Positions 30,231-41,400 of a stretch of 64,000 nt of DNA are shown one piece after another. This stretch comes from Tritrichomonas foetus (taxonomy: Eukaryota > Parabasalia > Tritrichomonadida > Tritrichomonadidae), in NCBI GenBank assembly GCA_001839685.1, contig MLAK01000960.1, positions 30,904 to 94,903 of the forward strand. Reading direction: 5' to 3'. Made by a program: the position numbers and the translations under genes. Under the pieces are notes generated by a model. The model saw nothing but the letters and a program-made list of their open reading frames with translations. It did not search any database and was not told the origin of the DNA. The first letter of the stretch is position 1; each line of letters starts with the position of its first letter.

Positions 30231-31643
30231 TTATCGCATTTGTCCGCGACATTTTTCTGTTTTATCTTGAATCTTTGAAAGGGTTTTTTTGAGGGATTTA
30301 GAAAGACCTCTTTCACGATGTTGCAAAAGTGAATTTACTTGGAATAAAACATATTTTAATTCAATTGAACCATGTTTCATTTGTTTCAAATTCCTTGTGA
30401 TTAATTGTAGCGCATTAGATTCATCAGAATAAATTGCAGCGTATTTTGCATAAAGAAGAACAATTCGATAGTCATTATTGAATGATTCTAATGCAATATC
30501 AAACAATTTCCATGTATGACAAATAGGATGACCATTATCAAAACCATATCTTAAAAGACTAAGTAATTTTGTGTAACTAATTGTTTCTAATAAACTTTCA
30601 TCTTGTTCAATGTCCACTAAAAACAACAGATCTTTCTTTATTTGGCTCTCAGCGAATTTTTGGAACAAATAAATTAACAGTGAAATTGCTGCAATGAAAC
30701 AAAGAATGATAACTTCATTTCCTTCAATTTTTTGTTGACTTAAAATCGGCAAAATTATCGCGAAGCAGCAATAAACGATAGAAAAAGCTTGTGAAGTAAC
30801 CATTGATGGAATATAAGCCCAAATTGATTGTTGAAAAGAAATAAAAATGATAAAACCGGCAGGAATTATAGTGAAAATACATAAAACTGTTCCAGTGATA
30901 CCTTCGATTAAAGATCCAATTGATGAAAAAAAGAAAATCATAACATTACAAAGATTGTATAATGCTGAATATCTTGAATACATAATATGGACAACTTGTG
31001 GACGAAATGTTATAGATGGTGCAACAAAAAGTGTTTGGAATAATAATAAAATAATCAAAAACGCAACACCAAAAATAAAGGTGAAAATATGGGCAATTCT
31101 ATTTCTGCTTTCAATAATATAATACAAATCTCGCCCAATGTGTGAAGATATCATATTGATCAAATATGGTTGAAGCACATTGAGAAAAATTGAGATAATA
31201 CTAACTATTGCGGAATGCACTTTTGACATTTTCAAGAAAATGTAGAGATTTGAGAAAAATAATATAATGAATAATAAAATAAATACGTAAAGGATAATAA
31301 CAACCACGAAATGAGTAAAATCGCTAACTGACGTTGGACATATGAACGAAGCAACAGAAAAAACGGCTAAAATTCTTCCCAGTAATGATCCATTCGGCCA
31401 TAATACTTTATTTAAAGGGAAAAATGCTACAACGCACTCCTGAATAAAGATAATCGTACGGAATATATCTGAAAGATAACGATGAGATGAAGCCATTGTG
31501 TAGATGTAATCGAAATATCGAAATAAATTATCTCGAAAATCTTTGAAAACTGATCGTTTGAGCAATCCACGGTATTTCTGTCTGTGTGTTAACTCGGATG
31601 AAGATGTATTTTCTGTTTGATTTTCTGTGCTCGTTCGATTCAT
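30231..31643 (-). CDS. Receptor-type adenylyl cyclase, N-terminal part
   Basis: 470 residues from the ATG at 31643. A polar N-terminus is followed by about eight to ten hydrophobic helices (about 55-330), then a helical segment (...HTWKLFDIALESFNNDYRIVLLYAKYA...). The last residues, ...KTEKCRGQMR, precede a TAA. The next codon is in the same frame as the cyclase part that follows, and the amino-acid character does not change across the stop. The joined length, about 1600 residues, is what I would expect for trichomonad cyclases. This is therefore one gene split by a single stop codon: a nonsense allele, a sequencing error or readthrough. The start has no AGGTCAAA element. Confidence 0.75.
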   Translation of the reverse strand: MNRTSTENQTENTSSSELTHRQKYRGLLKRSVFKDFRDNLFRYFDYIYTMASSHRYLSDIFRTIIFIQECVVAFFPLNKVLWPNGSLLGRILAVFSVASFICPTSVSDFTHFVVVIILYVFILLFIILFFSNLYIFLKMSKVHSAIVSIISIFLNVLQPYLINMISSHIGRDLYYIIESRNRIAHIFTFIFGVAFLIILLLFQTLFVAPSITFRPQVVHIMYSRYSALYNLCNVMIFFFSSIGSLIEGITGTVLCIFTIIPAGFIIFISFQQSIWAYIPSMVTSQAFSIVYCCFAIILPILSQQKIEGNEVIILCFIAAISLLIYLFQKFAESQIKKDLLFLVDIEQDESLLETISYTKLLSLLRYGFDNGHPICHTWKLFDIALESFNNDYRIVLLYAKYAAIYSDESNALQLITRNLKQMKHGSIELKYVLFQVNSLLQHRERGLSKSLKKTLSKIQDKTEKCRGQMR

Positions 31644-32029
31644 GGTGTTAATTTTTATAACTTTTTGAATATCATATCAAATCTGCCCTGATAACATATT
31701 TTGAATATCTTAAATAACAAACATCTTTGAAAAGATAATTATAATCTCTCAAATCAATATAATCACTTTCAAAAATTGGAGGAAATACCCACAATATTTT
31801 CTCATTTCAAAAATCTCTGGAACTCTAAAAAAGTACACAACCTGGAAATACGTTTATTTTCATTAAATAAACTGAACTTTTTCGAATCTTGGAAACAACT
31901 TCCCGACTCTCTGATGCTTAATTTACAGCAACGAATTTTTGCTGAATAGATCTCAACCAATAAAAAATGCCAAAATTCGCTTGATTACTATTTTCGAAAT
32001 TACACGTTATTTCTAAAATCTCCAGGCAG

Positions 32030-32296
32030 ATGAAAGATTTAGCCCTTTCCACTAGATCAAAGAGTTACTCAAATATTTCTCTATATTATCCCTACTATGT
32101 GGACAATTTTATCGAATTTATCTTGCAATACACCAATTTTATTGAATTTGAATTTTCCGAAAGATTGATGCTTAGATTTTTTTTCAAACTTTGCCAACAT
32201 GCACAATTTCGTCAGAATGTATTAACATCGATTTATAAAGCATTTTCGTCTTTTGGTTGTCGAGAATTACGTTCTCAAAAAAAATTCGATATTTGA
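32030..32296 (+). CDS. Short hypothetical frame, possible gene remnant
   Basis: 88 codons starting ATG. The composition (IEFILQYTNFIEFEFSERL, then FFKLCQHAQFRQNVLTSI) looks more protein-like than neighbouring random frames, but there is no upstream element and no recognised family. It may be a relic of a larger gene. Confidence 0.25.
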   Translation: MKDLALSTRSKSYSNISLYYPYYVDNFIEFILQYTNFIEFEFSERLMLRFFFKLCQHAQFRQNVLTSIYKAFSSFGCRELRSQKKFDI

Positions 32297-32920
32297 TCAA
32301 AGTCTAATGAACCAATTGTATTCAACTCACACAAAATCATGAACATTCTTATTAATAAAGAAGGAAATTGAATTTAATTCTGAAATTATTTGAGAATCTT
32401 ATTTTTTGGGCATAATTTTTTTTTCTTTCTTAAAATACTTTTGAAGGAGCTTATCCATGTAAATACTCTCAAAAATCAAGGATATGTCGCATATGTGTGG
32501 GAAAAAAGTAGATTTTCATTTTCAATGGAATATACGATTATAATGTATTCAAAACAATAAGTATTTCTAAAAAAATTGCTTTTTTTATTAAATCGAAGAA
32601 TATCTCAAAAATAAAAAGACAAAATCTTTTAATATTTTGGTTATATTATTTTTTAATTATGCTAATTATATGGAGAAAATATAAATAAAATCATAAGCGT
32701 AGAAGCATAGGTTGTGTACTTTTAACTCTAAATTGTGAAACACTCATAGAGAAAAGAAATAAAAAAAATATCTTTCATATAGTTTATGAAATATATGTAT
32801 CCCGTCTTGGTAAACATAATTTCTCATATAAGAATAAATATTTAGACCCATCTTGAAATTCATTATCTGTGATCAACGTAGGTACCTTTAAAAAGGCCAA
32901 AAATATTATTAATAACTATA

Positions 32921-33023
32921 CCTCTGCATTATGGCCAAACATGAAAAAGTTCTTGGCCCAGTTAGGTCAATTATTAATTATGAATTCTAATTTCTGGCTT
33001 AATTTTTGTTAATAATGCAGAGG
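32921..33023. mobile_element. 103-bp MITE with TA target duplication
   Basis: Perfect 12-bp terminal inverted repeats, CCTCTGCATTAT at 32921-32932 and its complement at 33012-33023, are flanked by TA on both sides (32919-32920, 33024-33025). The interior has no coding capacity. The TA duplication and short size fit a non-autonomous Tc1/mariner-superfamily element. Its termini differ from those of the larger transposon in this window. Confidence 0.6.
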
Positions 33024-33129
33024 TAATATATTAAGAACTAGTACCTATATATAATTATATAATGAAGTTAGATAAGATTAGAAAAATTGGTGATCGTGTA
33101 TAATTTTATTCAATACAAGTTTATTTCTT

Positions 33130-34050
33130 CTATCTCCTCCACCTTCTTGTCCTGAGTCTCATTTCTCTCCTTTCTCTCCTATTTTGTTCCTTCTTTTCAA
33201 TTTCTCTTTTCAGCCTCTGGATTTGATTTCTTAATTCATCTGCATACCTCACGTCTTTTTGTGTCTGTTCTTCAATTTGTTTTATTTGGTTTTGCTTCTC
33301 TTCAATTTTTTGCCTTATTTGGTTGTTTTGTCTTTCTATTGAAATTTTCTGTGCATGCAATTTATTTTTCTCATTTATAAAATATTCGTTTTTCTTTTTC
33401 ACCTCTCTGACCTGTTCAACACGCGCGGCTTCAGCCATTTTCTTTTCTTCTATTTTTTTGTCGAACTCTTTCTTTTTCTGAATTAATTGCATAATCGATT
33501 CCTGCGTTTTTTTGCCATGGAGAACTGGAGGATCTCGTTTGGGGTAAAATATTCGACCTAAAGACGATACGGATAAATCGTAAAATAGGTTGTTGGCTTT
33601 GAATGCTTCGAGATTATTATGGACGAATTCATAAACCCGAGGAAAAGAGTTTGGGCTCTGGCAAAGAAGCTGGATAATCAATTCTGGATCAGGTGATTCT
33701 AATATTTGTCTTTCTATCTCGAGAAGAACGCCACTGCACTGCCATTCATTTGCGTATTTGATAAAATATGGGATGAAATCTGCCATTCTGAGAACGGGGA
33801 TTGGTTGTCCAACTGCAAGATAATAAAAATTCTCGAAAACATGTTCTGAAATACGATCTGATATTTCGATTATATCTTGATTTCTAAATTGGGATTTGGC
33901 CACTTCTGATTTTTCGGCGAAAAGTAGTCCGTCGTAAGGAGTTCCATTGTGTTTGATTATTTTTTGTTGAAAAAGTCCTTGTATTGGACCAATCTGGTGT
34001 TGGTAAAACATTTTAGAAAATGACTCTCTCTTTGATGGCCGATTCACCAT
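33130..34050 (-). CDS. BTB-like protein with C-terminal coiled coil
   Basis: 306 residues. The N-terminal about 100 residues resemble a BTB fold, with sequence such as ...YDGLLFAEKSEVAKSQFRN... and ...FENFYYLAVGQPIPVLRMAD.... They are followed by a BACK-like helical stretch to about 190. From about 190 to the end there is an unbroken Lys/Glu/Gln-rich coiled coil with heptads, ending in an Arg cluster (RRERREMRLRTRRWRR). Trichomonads encode many such BTB-coiled-coil proteins of unknown role. In other eukaryotes BTB proteins often recruit Cullin-3. The ATG at 34050 is 96 nt from the divergent neighbour's start. The BTB call is moderate; the coiled coil is plain. Confidence 0.6.
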   Translation of the reverse strand: MVNRPSKRESFSKMFYQHQIGPIQGLFQQKIIKHNGTPYDGLLFAEKSEVAKSQFRNQDIIEISDRISEHVFENFYYLAVGQPIPVLRMADFIPYFIKYANEWQCSGVLLEIERQILESPDPELIIQLLCQSPNSFPRVYEFVHNNLEAFKANNLFYDLSVSSLGRIFYPKRDPPVLHGKKTQESIMQLIQKKKEFDKKIEEKKMAEAARVEQVREVKKKNEYFINEKNKLHAQKISIERQNNQIRQKIEEKQNQIKQIEEQTQKDVRYADELRNQIQRLKREIEKKEQNRRERREMRLRTRRWRR

Positions 34051-34146
34051 TTATAGGCGAATTATGATTTCTTTTTGATAATATTTTGATCGGTGTTGAT
34101 CGTTTAGAATTCAATTTTGATCAATTTGTATGAACTTATAGTCTCT

Positions 34147-36150
34147 ATGTCTACCCTCGTGCTAACATCAGGAATATGGTTTGGATATGAATTCACAACA
34201 TTGATTATTAAAAACAGATTAGAGTACTTAGTCCGTATTTCTATTGGCGCATGCTTTGGCATCGCCTTTCAATCATTTGTATTTTTCATTGCATCCTTAT
34301 TCCACCCTCTTAATAGATTTCTTTGTATTGTGATTTCTTTGGCTATTTATGTGATTTCTGTCATCTTGGCTCTATGGAATAAACAATACAAACCTTCTAG
34401 AAGAATTAGATATTCAGTTTTAGATCTTTTTGTTTTAATATTAAGTTCTATTTTCATTGGATCAGGTGTCTATTATGCAAATATTGAAGATGGATATTAC
34501 ACAAGAGGTCCTGCTTATGCAGACCTGCCATTTCACATGAATATTATTTCCTCTTTTTCACAAGGAATAAATTACAATAGAACATCACTTTTTGATGTTT
34601 GGTCATGTTTTCAAGCAGATATTATGTTAGCTTATCCAATGTTTCATAACTTTTATATAGCAGTACTTATTAATTGTAATGATATTTCTTTGTCAGCTGC
34701 TTTACAAATCACAGCAGTTATTCTCAGTATTTGTTTCATTATTTTATTATATGAAACATTTTATACATTCACTAGTGATCGAATTATAGCAGACATTTCT
34801 ATACCTACTTGGATTTTATTAGGTGGGCTTGGTTATACAATGGTATTTTATCCAGAATATTACAAACAACGTGCAAACAACTGGATTTTGAGATTTTCTG
34901 AAACACACCATACAACTTGGATGCAACCACTTGTTCAGATTCTTATTCCACAAAGATCTGCTCTTTTCTCTGCGCCTTTATGTCTTACATGTCTTATATG
35001 TTTTATGAAAGGTGTTAGAAGGTGGGAAACTTCTTTCTTTATTCTATCTGGAATGTGTACAAGTTTTCTTCCCCAAATTCAAGTTCATTCTTTTGTTGCT
35101 ATTGCACAATTTGCTATTGCAACTTGTTTGTTATTTTTCCCTCAGAAAGAAAAATTCTGGAGTGCTTTCTTTAGTTGGTTAATTTATATGTTTTGTTCCT
35201 GTTTGTTTGGACTTCCACTTACTTATCCATTTTGGATCAGGCAAAATGAAAATGGTTCGAGTTTTATTCGATTTGACAAACTTTGGGGTGATGATGTGTA
35301 TGGAAAATTAGTATTTCCTCTTATAACTGTATGGTGGAAAGGACTCGGTCCTTTTGGAATGGTAATGATTTTATTTGGTTGGGTTGCAGCGAAAGATTCA
35401 AATCAAATGAAATTTTGGGGAGCTTCAATGGTTGTATGGTTGATAACATCATTTATCATGTATCAACCATGGAAAATGGATAATATCAAACTACTTTTTG
35501 CTGTTTGGGTACCTATTGCTGTTCCTTATGTCACACAATTCTATGTATACATTTGGAGGAAAACCAAGAATAATTATATGAAAGCTATTATTATTTTTCT
35601 AATGATTCAAAACATGTTTTCTTCAATTTTATCATTTAATTCAGAATTGTTTAAACGTCTTATTTTGATGCAAGTTTGTGATTATCATTGTGGAAATTGG
35701 ATCAGTGAAAATACACCAATTGATTCGATCTTTATGTCATATAGCTCAAGATTTAATCCAGCAACAGCATTAGCTGGAAGACAACTTTATCATGGTTTTA
35801 TTTCATGGACTGCTCAACATGGGGTTTCTGGCCCTAATAGAGAATTGAAAGTATCTAAACTCCTTGCTGATACAAACAACGCTGACTTTTTTGCATCGGA
35901 AGCAATAAGCTATGTTTTAGTAAAATGGAATACAACTTTTGTTTTTCCAATTAAAGGAAAAGACACACCATGGATAAAAGTATATTATGAACATCCATAT
36001 ACAATCTATAAACTTAATCACTCTAATATTGCTCTTCCTGAACATAAAAGAAACTCGAAAGATCTAAAATCATTTACAGCAAATCCAATGAAAACCCCTA
36101 TACCTCAAAAAACCAAAAGAAAGAAGCAAATTATATATAATTTTGATTAA
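34147..36150 (+). CDS. Multi-pass membrane protein, GT-C glycosyltransferase-like
   Basis: 667 residues from the ATG at 34147; a TTG at 34117 is also in frame. About 11-12 hydrophobic helices cover residues 1-500, and a soluble C-terminal part follows. The first large extramembrane loop carries ...PAYADLPFHMNIISSFSQG..., an Asp-containing loop in the place where GT-C enzymes keep their catalytic acid. The tail has CGNWISENTPIDSIFMSYSS and ends in a basic stretch. GT-C enzymes transfer sugars from lipid-linked donors in the ER, so a role in glycan or GPI-type assembly is possible, but substrate and exact family cannot be read from the sequence. It could be another polytopic membrane protein. 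The stop overlaps TAAAAT. Confidence 0.5.
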   Translation: MSTLVLTSGIWFGYEFTTLIIKNRLEYLVRISIGACFGIAFQSFVFFIASLFHPLNRFLCIVISLAIYVISVILALWNKQYKPSRRIRYSVLDLFVLILSSIFIGSGVYYANIEDGYYTRGPAYADLPFHMNIISSFSQGINYNRTSLFDVWSCFQADIMLAYPMFHNFYIAVLINCNDISLSAALQITAVILSICFIILLYETFYTFTSDRIIADISIPTWILLGGLGYTMVFYPEYYKQRANNWILRFSETHHTTWMQPLVQILIPQRSALFSAPLCLTCLICFMKGVRRWETSFFILSGMCTSFLPQIQVHSFVAIAQFAIATCLLFFPQKEKFWSAFFSWLIYMFCSCLFGLPLTYPFWIRQNENGSSFIRFDKLWGDDVYGKLVFPLITVWWKGLGPFGMVMILFGWVAAKDSNQMKFWGASMVVWLITSFIMYQPWKMDNIKLLFAVWVPIAVPYVTQFYVYIWRKTKNNYMKAIIIFLMIQNMFSSILSFNSELFKRLILMQVCDYHCGNWISENTPIDSIFMSYSSRFNPATALAGRQLYHGFISWTAQHGVSGPNRELKVSKLLADTNNADFFASEAISYVLVKWNTTFVFPIKGKDTPWIKVYYEHPYTIYKLNHSNIALPEHKRNSKDLKSFTANPMKTPIPQKTKRKKQIIYNFD

Positions 36151-36339
36151 AATGTGTTTTTATTTTCATCTTTATCTATCTAGTATCATATTATAACTTT
36201 GTTATATTTGTAGACTTTCAGATTCATTAAAATTGTGTCTATGTTAAATTAATCCTTTTATTGTATGAATCATGTTTACAATTTGTCTGATTTATTATTA
36301 CGATAAAAAGAAATAAGAAAAGAAAATACTTATGAATAT

Positions 36340-38065
36340 TTACTTAACTTTTGCAATGACATCGCTGGCAAACTTGTCGAATTCAGCTTCGTCTCCTCTA
36401 ACTAAAAAGAGCTTCATCATTATCTTTTGTGCTGGGAGATATTCAAATCTGATGAACATATCAAGTGACTCATCTTCTTTCCTAATCAAGATTAATAAAT
36501 CGTGTGGGTAGAACCAGTTGTAGTGATTTTCTGTGAGGTATTTCTGAATTTCTGTAACAATAACTTCATGTTTTTTATCAATTTCTTCGACTGGAATGCA
36601 TTTTTCGAATTTCAGACCGGTTTGATATTTTTCATTATTTAAGAAAGGATCATCAAAGTTGATGGCAGTCTTTGGATCGATGTCGAGGTTTACTGCAGGC
36701 CGTGTTTTACCACCCCATGGAAGATTGTAGAAAGAAACACGACGAAGAACCAAAAACAAGAATTGTTTGGCTTTTGTATGATGGTCTGCCATTAATTCTG
36801 TACGTAATTCATTATCATTATCAAAGCCAATTTGATGGAGGATGGTCATTATGTCTGGGCTGAGCGTGGATGGATCGATTGGCTCTGTAATGTTAGCTTG
36901 TGGAAGTGGTGATGGGAAAATGTAATCTTGTGGCATTAGAAGTCTGAAGGCTGGATGTTGCTTGATTTGCTTCAATGTGATACGCTGGGAAACATCGACA
37001 CAAAGCATTCCTCTGATCAAATCTTTGATTGGATCTGGGAAATCTGGCATCTTGAAGTCTGCTGTTTTAATCTTGATGAGGAGATTGTGAACTGATTCAT
37101 CAACAAAAGGAAGCCTACCCTAAATGTTAGAGAAAAAAGAAAGAAAATTTATCGATTGTAATTATTGCTATTATCATTATATTAATTATCACAATTGCCA
37201 AAATATATTCAGAACGAGTTAAATAATTAGTCGATCTTATACAAATATTATAGATAAAAATAATTATTAAAAATAAAAAATCCTGAAAAAGATGTTATTG
37301 AAAATTGGTAATATGATAAACAAAGTCATTTCACCGATTTTGTCATGAATGTTAAACTAATTCAGAATCGAAATGTCTAATTAATTTGATAAAATAATAT
37401 CATTAAAATTGGAATAGCAATAATTACAATAAGATAAATAAAAAGTTACATACGCATAACAAAGTGTAAAAAATGACGCCTGTGCTCCAGACGTCGGCCG
37501 CACGTCCATCATAACCATCACCTTTGATAACTTCAGGAGCAGCATAGTGTGGTGATCCACACTGAGTTTCGGCAATGCCGGTTTTCATCCATCTGGCAAA
37601 TCCGAAATCGCCGATTTTAATGTTGTCGAATTCATCGAGCAAAATGTTTTCTGGTTTCATATCGCGATGACAAAGTGCGTGCGTGTGTAAGAAATCTAAT
37701 CCGTATACGATTTGCCTGAAAAATTTGAGTGCTAATTGGGCGGATAAAGAGCCACATTGAGAAATATAATCGAAAAGTTCACCATTCTTGGCGTACTCGA
37801 GAACAAGATATAAGTGAGTTTCGGTTTCCAATACATCGAAGAGTTTGAGGAGATGAGGATGGTCAAAAATTCGCATTAATGACATTTCGCGTTGAATTTT
37901 CTTTTGGAATTCTGGATCTTTTGCGATTTTGGACTTTTTCATTATTTTTATTGCGACTTTCGTGCCTGTGATTTTGTGCTCACCAAGTTTGACTTTGGCC
38001 TGCGATCCAAGTCCGATGGTTTTCAAGAGCCAATAATTACCAATTGATGGGCGATCTTCACTCAT
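36340..38065 (-). CDS. CAMKL/AMPK-like Ser/Thr kinase, two exons
   Basis: Exon 1 is 38065-37454 and exon 2 is 37119-36340, with a 334-nt intron between. The joined product is 463 residues. The kinase domain has the glycine loop GLGSQAKV, Lys40, HRDMKPEN (133 on), DFG (153-155) and the activation loop TQCGSPHYAAPE with Thr167. Exon 2 supplies the end of the C lobe directly: GRLPFVDESVHNLLIKI, then ...MLCVDVSQRITLKQIKQHP. A UBA-like segment (...SPDIMTILHQIGF...) and a C-terminal alpha/beta segment (KA1-like position) follow, the layout of SNF1/AMPK-related kinases. Thr167 is where LKB1-type kinases activate this family, and an LKB1-like kinase is encoded at 59117. Without the intron the two frames look like two broken genes. 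Confidence 0.85.
37120..37453 (-). other. Spliceosomal intron, 334 nt
   Basis: It begins GTATGTAAC at 37453 and ends TCTAACATTTAG at 37120. The GTATGT donor and the CTAAC placed a few bases before AG are the trichomonad pattern. It interrupts the kinase gene between codons (phase 0). Removing it joins ...FYTLLC to GRLPFVDE, a perfect kinase subdomain IX-X transition. Confidence 0.85.
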
Positions 38066-38489
38066 TCTTTTGAATGTGGTGACGTGATATGATGGATTTA
38101 CGATAGATTTTCAAAAAGTTCTAATGTTGGAAAATTTTTCTGAAAAAGTTCATTAAAAAAGCTATCGTTCATAAAAGTAATTAAAGAGTTTGACTTTTTG
38201 AATATCTTGCGATATGCTTCTGGTTAATAAATGGTCAATATGTTTTTTATTTGTAATAATTGAAAAAGTTGATGAAAAATTTAATGAGTAAATTAGATCA
38301 TGGAAAGTTACAGCATTCAATTGTGATCTAGCTGCTATAGTTCAAATGACTCAGTGAAAAATACAGACTGCCAACTAACGGAATATTTCAAATATTTGAG
38401 TTTCATTGTTTTCAAAGTCAATTCAAATGAATAAAATGGAAATAATAATAATAAATTAATAAGTAGGAATTTTAATTAATCGAAGTTAA
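38066..38489. other. Spacer between two minus-strand genes
   Basis: 424 nt upstream of the kinase gene. It is AT-rich and has no gene. GGTCAATATG at about 38231 is on the plus strand and is probably incidental. Confidence 0.5.
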
Positions 38490-41400
38490 TTAAACGGAAG
38501 ATTTTTGAAGGATGGTTGATGTCAATGATTCTGGCATTTGGGCTCTCTTCTTGTATTGGAATATACCAATGACTACAGCAATGATGATAACCACGATAGC
38601 AACAACAACGCCAATAATTATGTTTGTCATTTTTGTCTTCTTTCTATCTTTTTCTTGTTGTTCTTCCGAAGGATCTCTTTCAGAATCGAACCAAATTCTC
38701 AAGCATTGACCATGCTCGCTTTTTACGCAGCTTTTCACGAAAGCACATAAGCTTCCATTAAAGTATTTAATTTCTGATTGATAATCCATGACAACTGTAT
38801 CACAGTTAAAGTTTCCGCAGAGTATGTCGAAAGTGGAATCTTCATAAAGTTTAATGTTTCTATGTACAAAAACGTTTTCATCAATTGGTGGAACAAATTT
38901 CATCACAAGTGTATCAAATGTGATTTCACCATTTGATGTAAAATTGATTTGTGGCATAGCATTAAAGGAATAAGGAATGATAAGGCGTGCATTATTTGTA
39001 GATAACTTGTTCACGGAAAGAGCTGGGCCTCTATAGAATGTTAAGTTTCCATCAATCTTGATATTGTCATAATGTGACGGACCGCCAACAGCGATAACAT
39101 TTTGAACTGCAATGTCTACATTTTCAGTCTTCCAAATGAGATTTGATGGGAGAATAACATCAGCAAAGATGACATGTTGTAATGAACTGTATGTTCCTTT
39201 GATTGTTACAGCAGCAGAAGCATCAAAGAGGAAGTTAAAGTATGTTGATGGAGTTGTAACTTTGATGACAGCCTCATCAAGAAGGTCTGCAAAGGAAACA
39301 GGTGGATTTTCTGCATTAAGTGTGCAGGTACTTCCAAATGAAGTGAATTTAATAAGTGCTTTGTCAAGTTGTTGATTGATACTGACAATGAATTCAGCGC
39401 TTCCTTCATCTGCAGCAATTTCAATTTGATATGGAATTTCACTTCCTTCGCCTTTAGTGATTTGAACTGTGCGGCCTTTTGAAGCAGCTGTGTAGATGAA
39501 TTTGTAGTTTGTTGCAATTGATGCTTCATAGAAGAGTGTGAATAATACGCTTGTGCCATTATAGAGGGTAATTGAATTACTATTAAGTGTGATTTTATCG
39601 GCTGGGATGTCATACATTGTAGAAAGGTGTGATGTAACGTTATCTGATGGAATTGAAGCAAAATCTGTGTTGAAGTTATATGTTTCTTCATCTACAAATT
39701 CAAATGGAACATCAAATTGGGTATTTACAAGGTCAGCCGAATATCCAAGTGTCATTGCTTCTGGTCCACCAACAACTATAAATGAAACATCATTAGCAAC
39801 TAAGTAAGAAATGTTATATTCAATTGATTCACCAGTGATTGAAACGTTTGGATGGTTGTATCCAATGAAATTAACGACAGGGTGATCGAATTTGTTGAAA
39901 TTCAGTGTTTCTGTTGTGCTGTTGAAGACATAAAATGTCATTTCAGCAATTTCATGGTCAGCCATACTAAGCCAATTATCGCCTTCAACAAAAGTTGAGC
40001 CGTCGGGGCAATATGTTTCATTTTCAGCAATGCAGAAATGATCATTAACTTCATAGATATGGCGAGATTGTCTGATGATTATCGAGTCGTCAGATGACTC
40101 TGGACTTAAGTCGTAAATGTTTGTGCCTTCAGTAAATCCACGAAGGCCACGAGTGTTGAATTCAAGGGTTACATTATGAAGACCACTCTTGCAAGTGAAT
40201 AAAGTGATATCTTGTTCAAATCGTTCGTCAACTTGTTGATCAGTTGGATTTCCAATAATATTTGGATAGATTTGGAGAGATCCGTTTAAATCATCAACAA
40301 CTAATTTGCAAATTGTGATTTCCATTGAAAATGGAATAACAAGTCTGTGTGATCCATAGATAGTGTTTAATGTTGGAAGATTGATTCTCATGATGACTGG
40401 TGGGAATTGCATTAATGCCCACTGTGCGGCACCTTTTGCTTCAAAAGTGTTACCAGCTTTACCATTAATTTGCGTAACTATAATCATATTTGGATCATTG
40501 GCAACAATATTGACATCACTTAAACAATAAAGTGTACCAATTGTGAAAACGGTTGGTGTTGTCAATAACGATCCAATTGTGATTTCTTTGCTGGTTGAGA
40601 TGTTGAGACCTGGAATGGCAAGTTCTGAAGAGTTTGTTAAGATTGTGAGTGGATTGGTACTTCCTTTAATGAATAATGGAATATTAAATGCAGATAGGAT
40701 AATTGTTGCATTACCTTTACGAGAAACTTCAACACGGACACGATCTAGTGAAGGCCAAATACATTCAGTAAAATTCAAAGTGGAATTTGCACCAATTTCA
40801 TAGTTAATTACACGATCTTTTAATGTCATATTGGCCATTAAATATTGCAGCGAGAGTTGAGTGTTATTTGGTTGGGAAACACTGATGCTTCCATACCAAT
40901 AAGCTGTGTTGATGTAGAAGTAGGCTGTTCCTTGGTTGAAGACAAGGCTATCACCATAGAAAGAAACAAGAGGACCATCGAAAATTTGAGAAACTTTCAA
41001 TGATTTATTTCCATGTACATAAAAAGTTTGTTGTGCTGACGAGGCAAAGTAAAGAACAGTGATATCAACAACGTCTGCATGAACAGCACCAACATTTACA
41101 AGTGAGCGTGGATCAATTGTGATATTGTTGGCTTTCAACGGAGTAATGATTACTTCATTTTCATTAACAACTGTTGTATGAATGAATCTAACAACGTTGA
41201 ATTGTGTATCTTGAGCAACTTTAAGTGTGAGGTGTTCGAAATAGAGCGGGGGTTTGAAGTTAGGCAACTTTGAACTGTCGATTGGAAGCTTATATTTGTT
41301 TTCGTGGCCGTAAAAGTTTAAGTCGGTTGAATTTTCGAACTTTTCGATTGGGAAGTTGGTTGAGACAGAAGCGAATAAGTATACATGCACGTCAACTTCG

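Larger units (their letters stand above)
31644..33129. other. Long intergenic region with a MITE
   Basis: 1486 nt. It contains a 103-bp MITE-like element (32921-33023). A frame at 32030-32296 encodes 88 residues (MKDLALSTRSKSYS...), ends ...CRELRSQKKFDI and reads like a protein fragment, but I can name no family. The rest is AT-rich with no signal. Confidence 0.5.
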
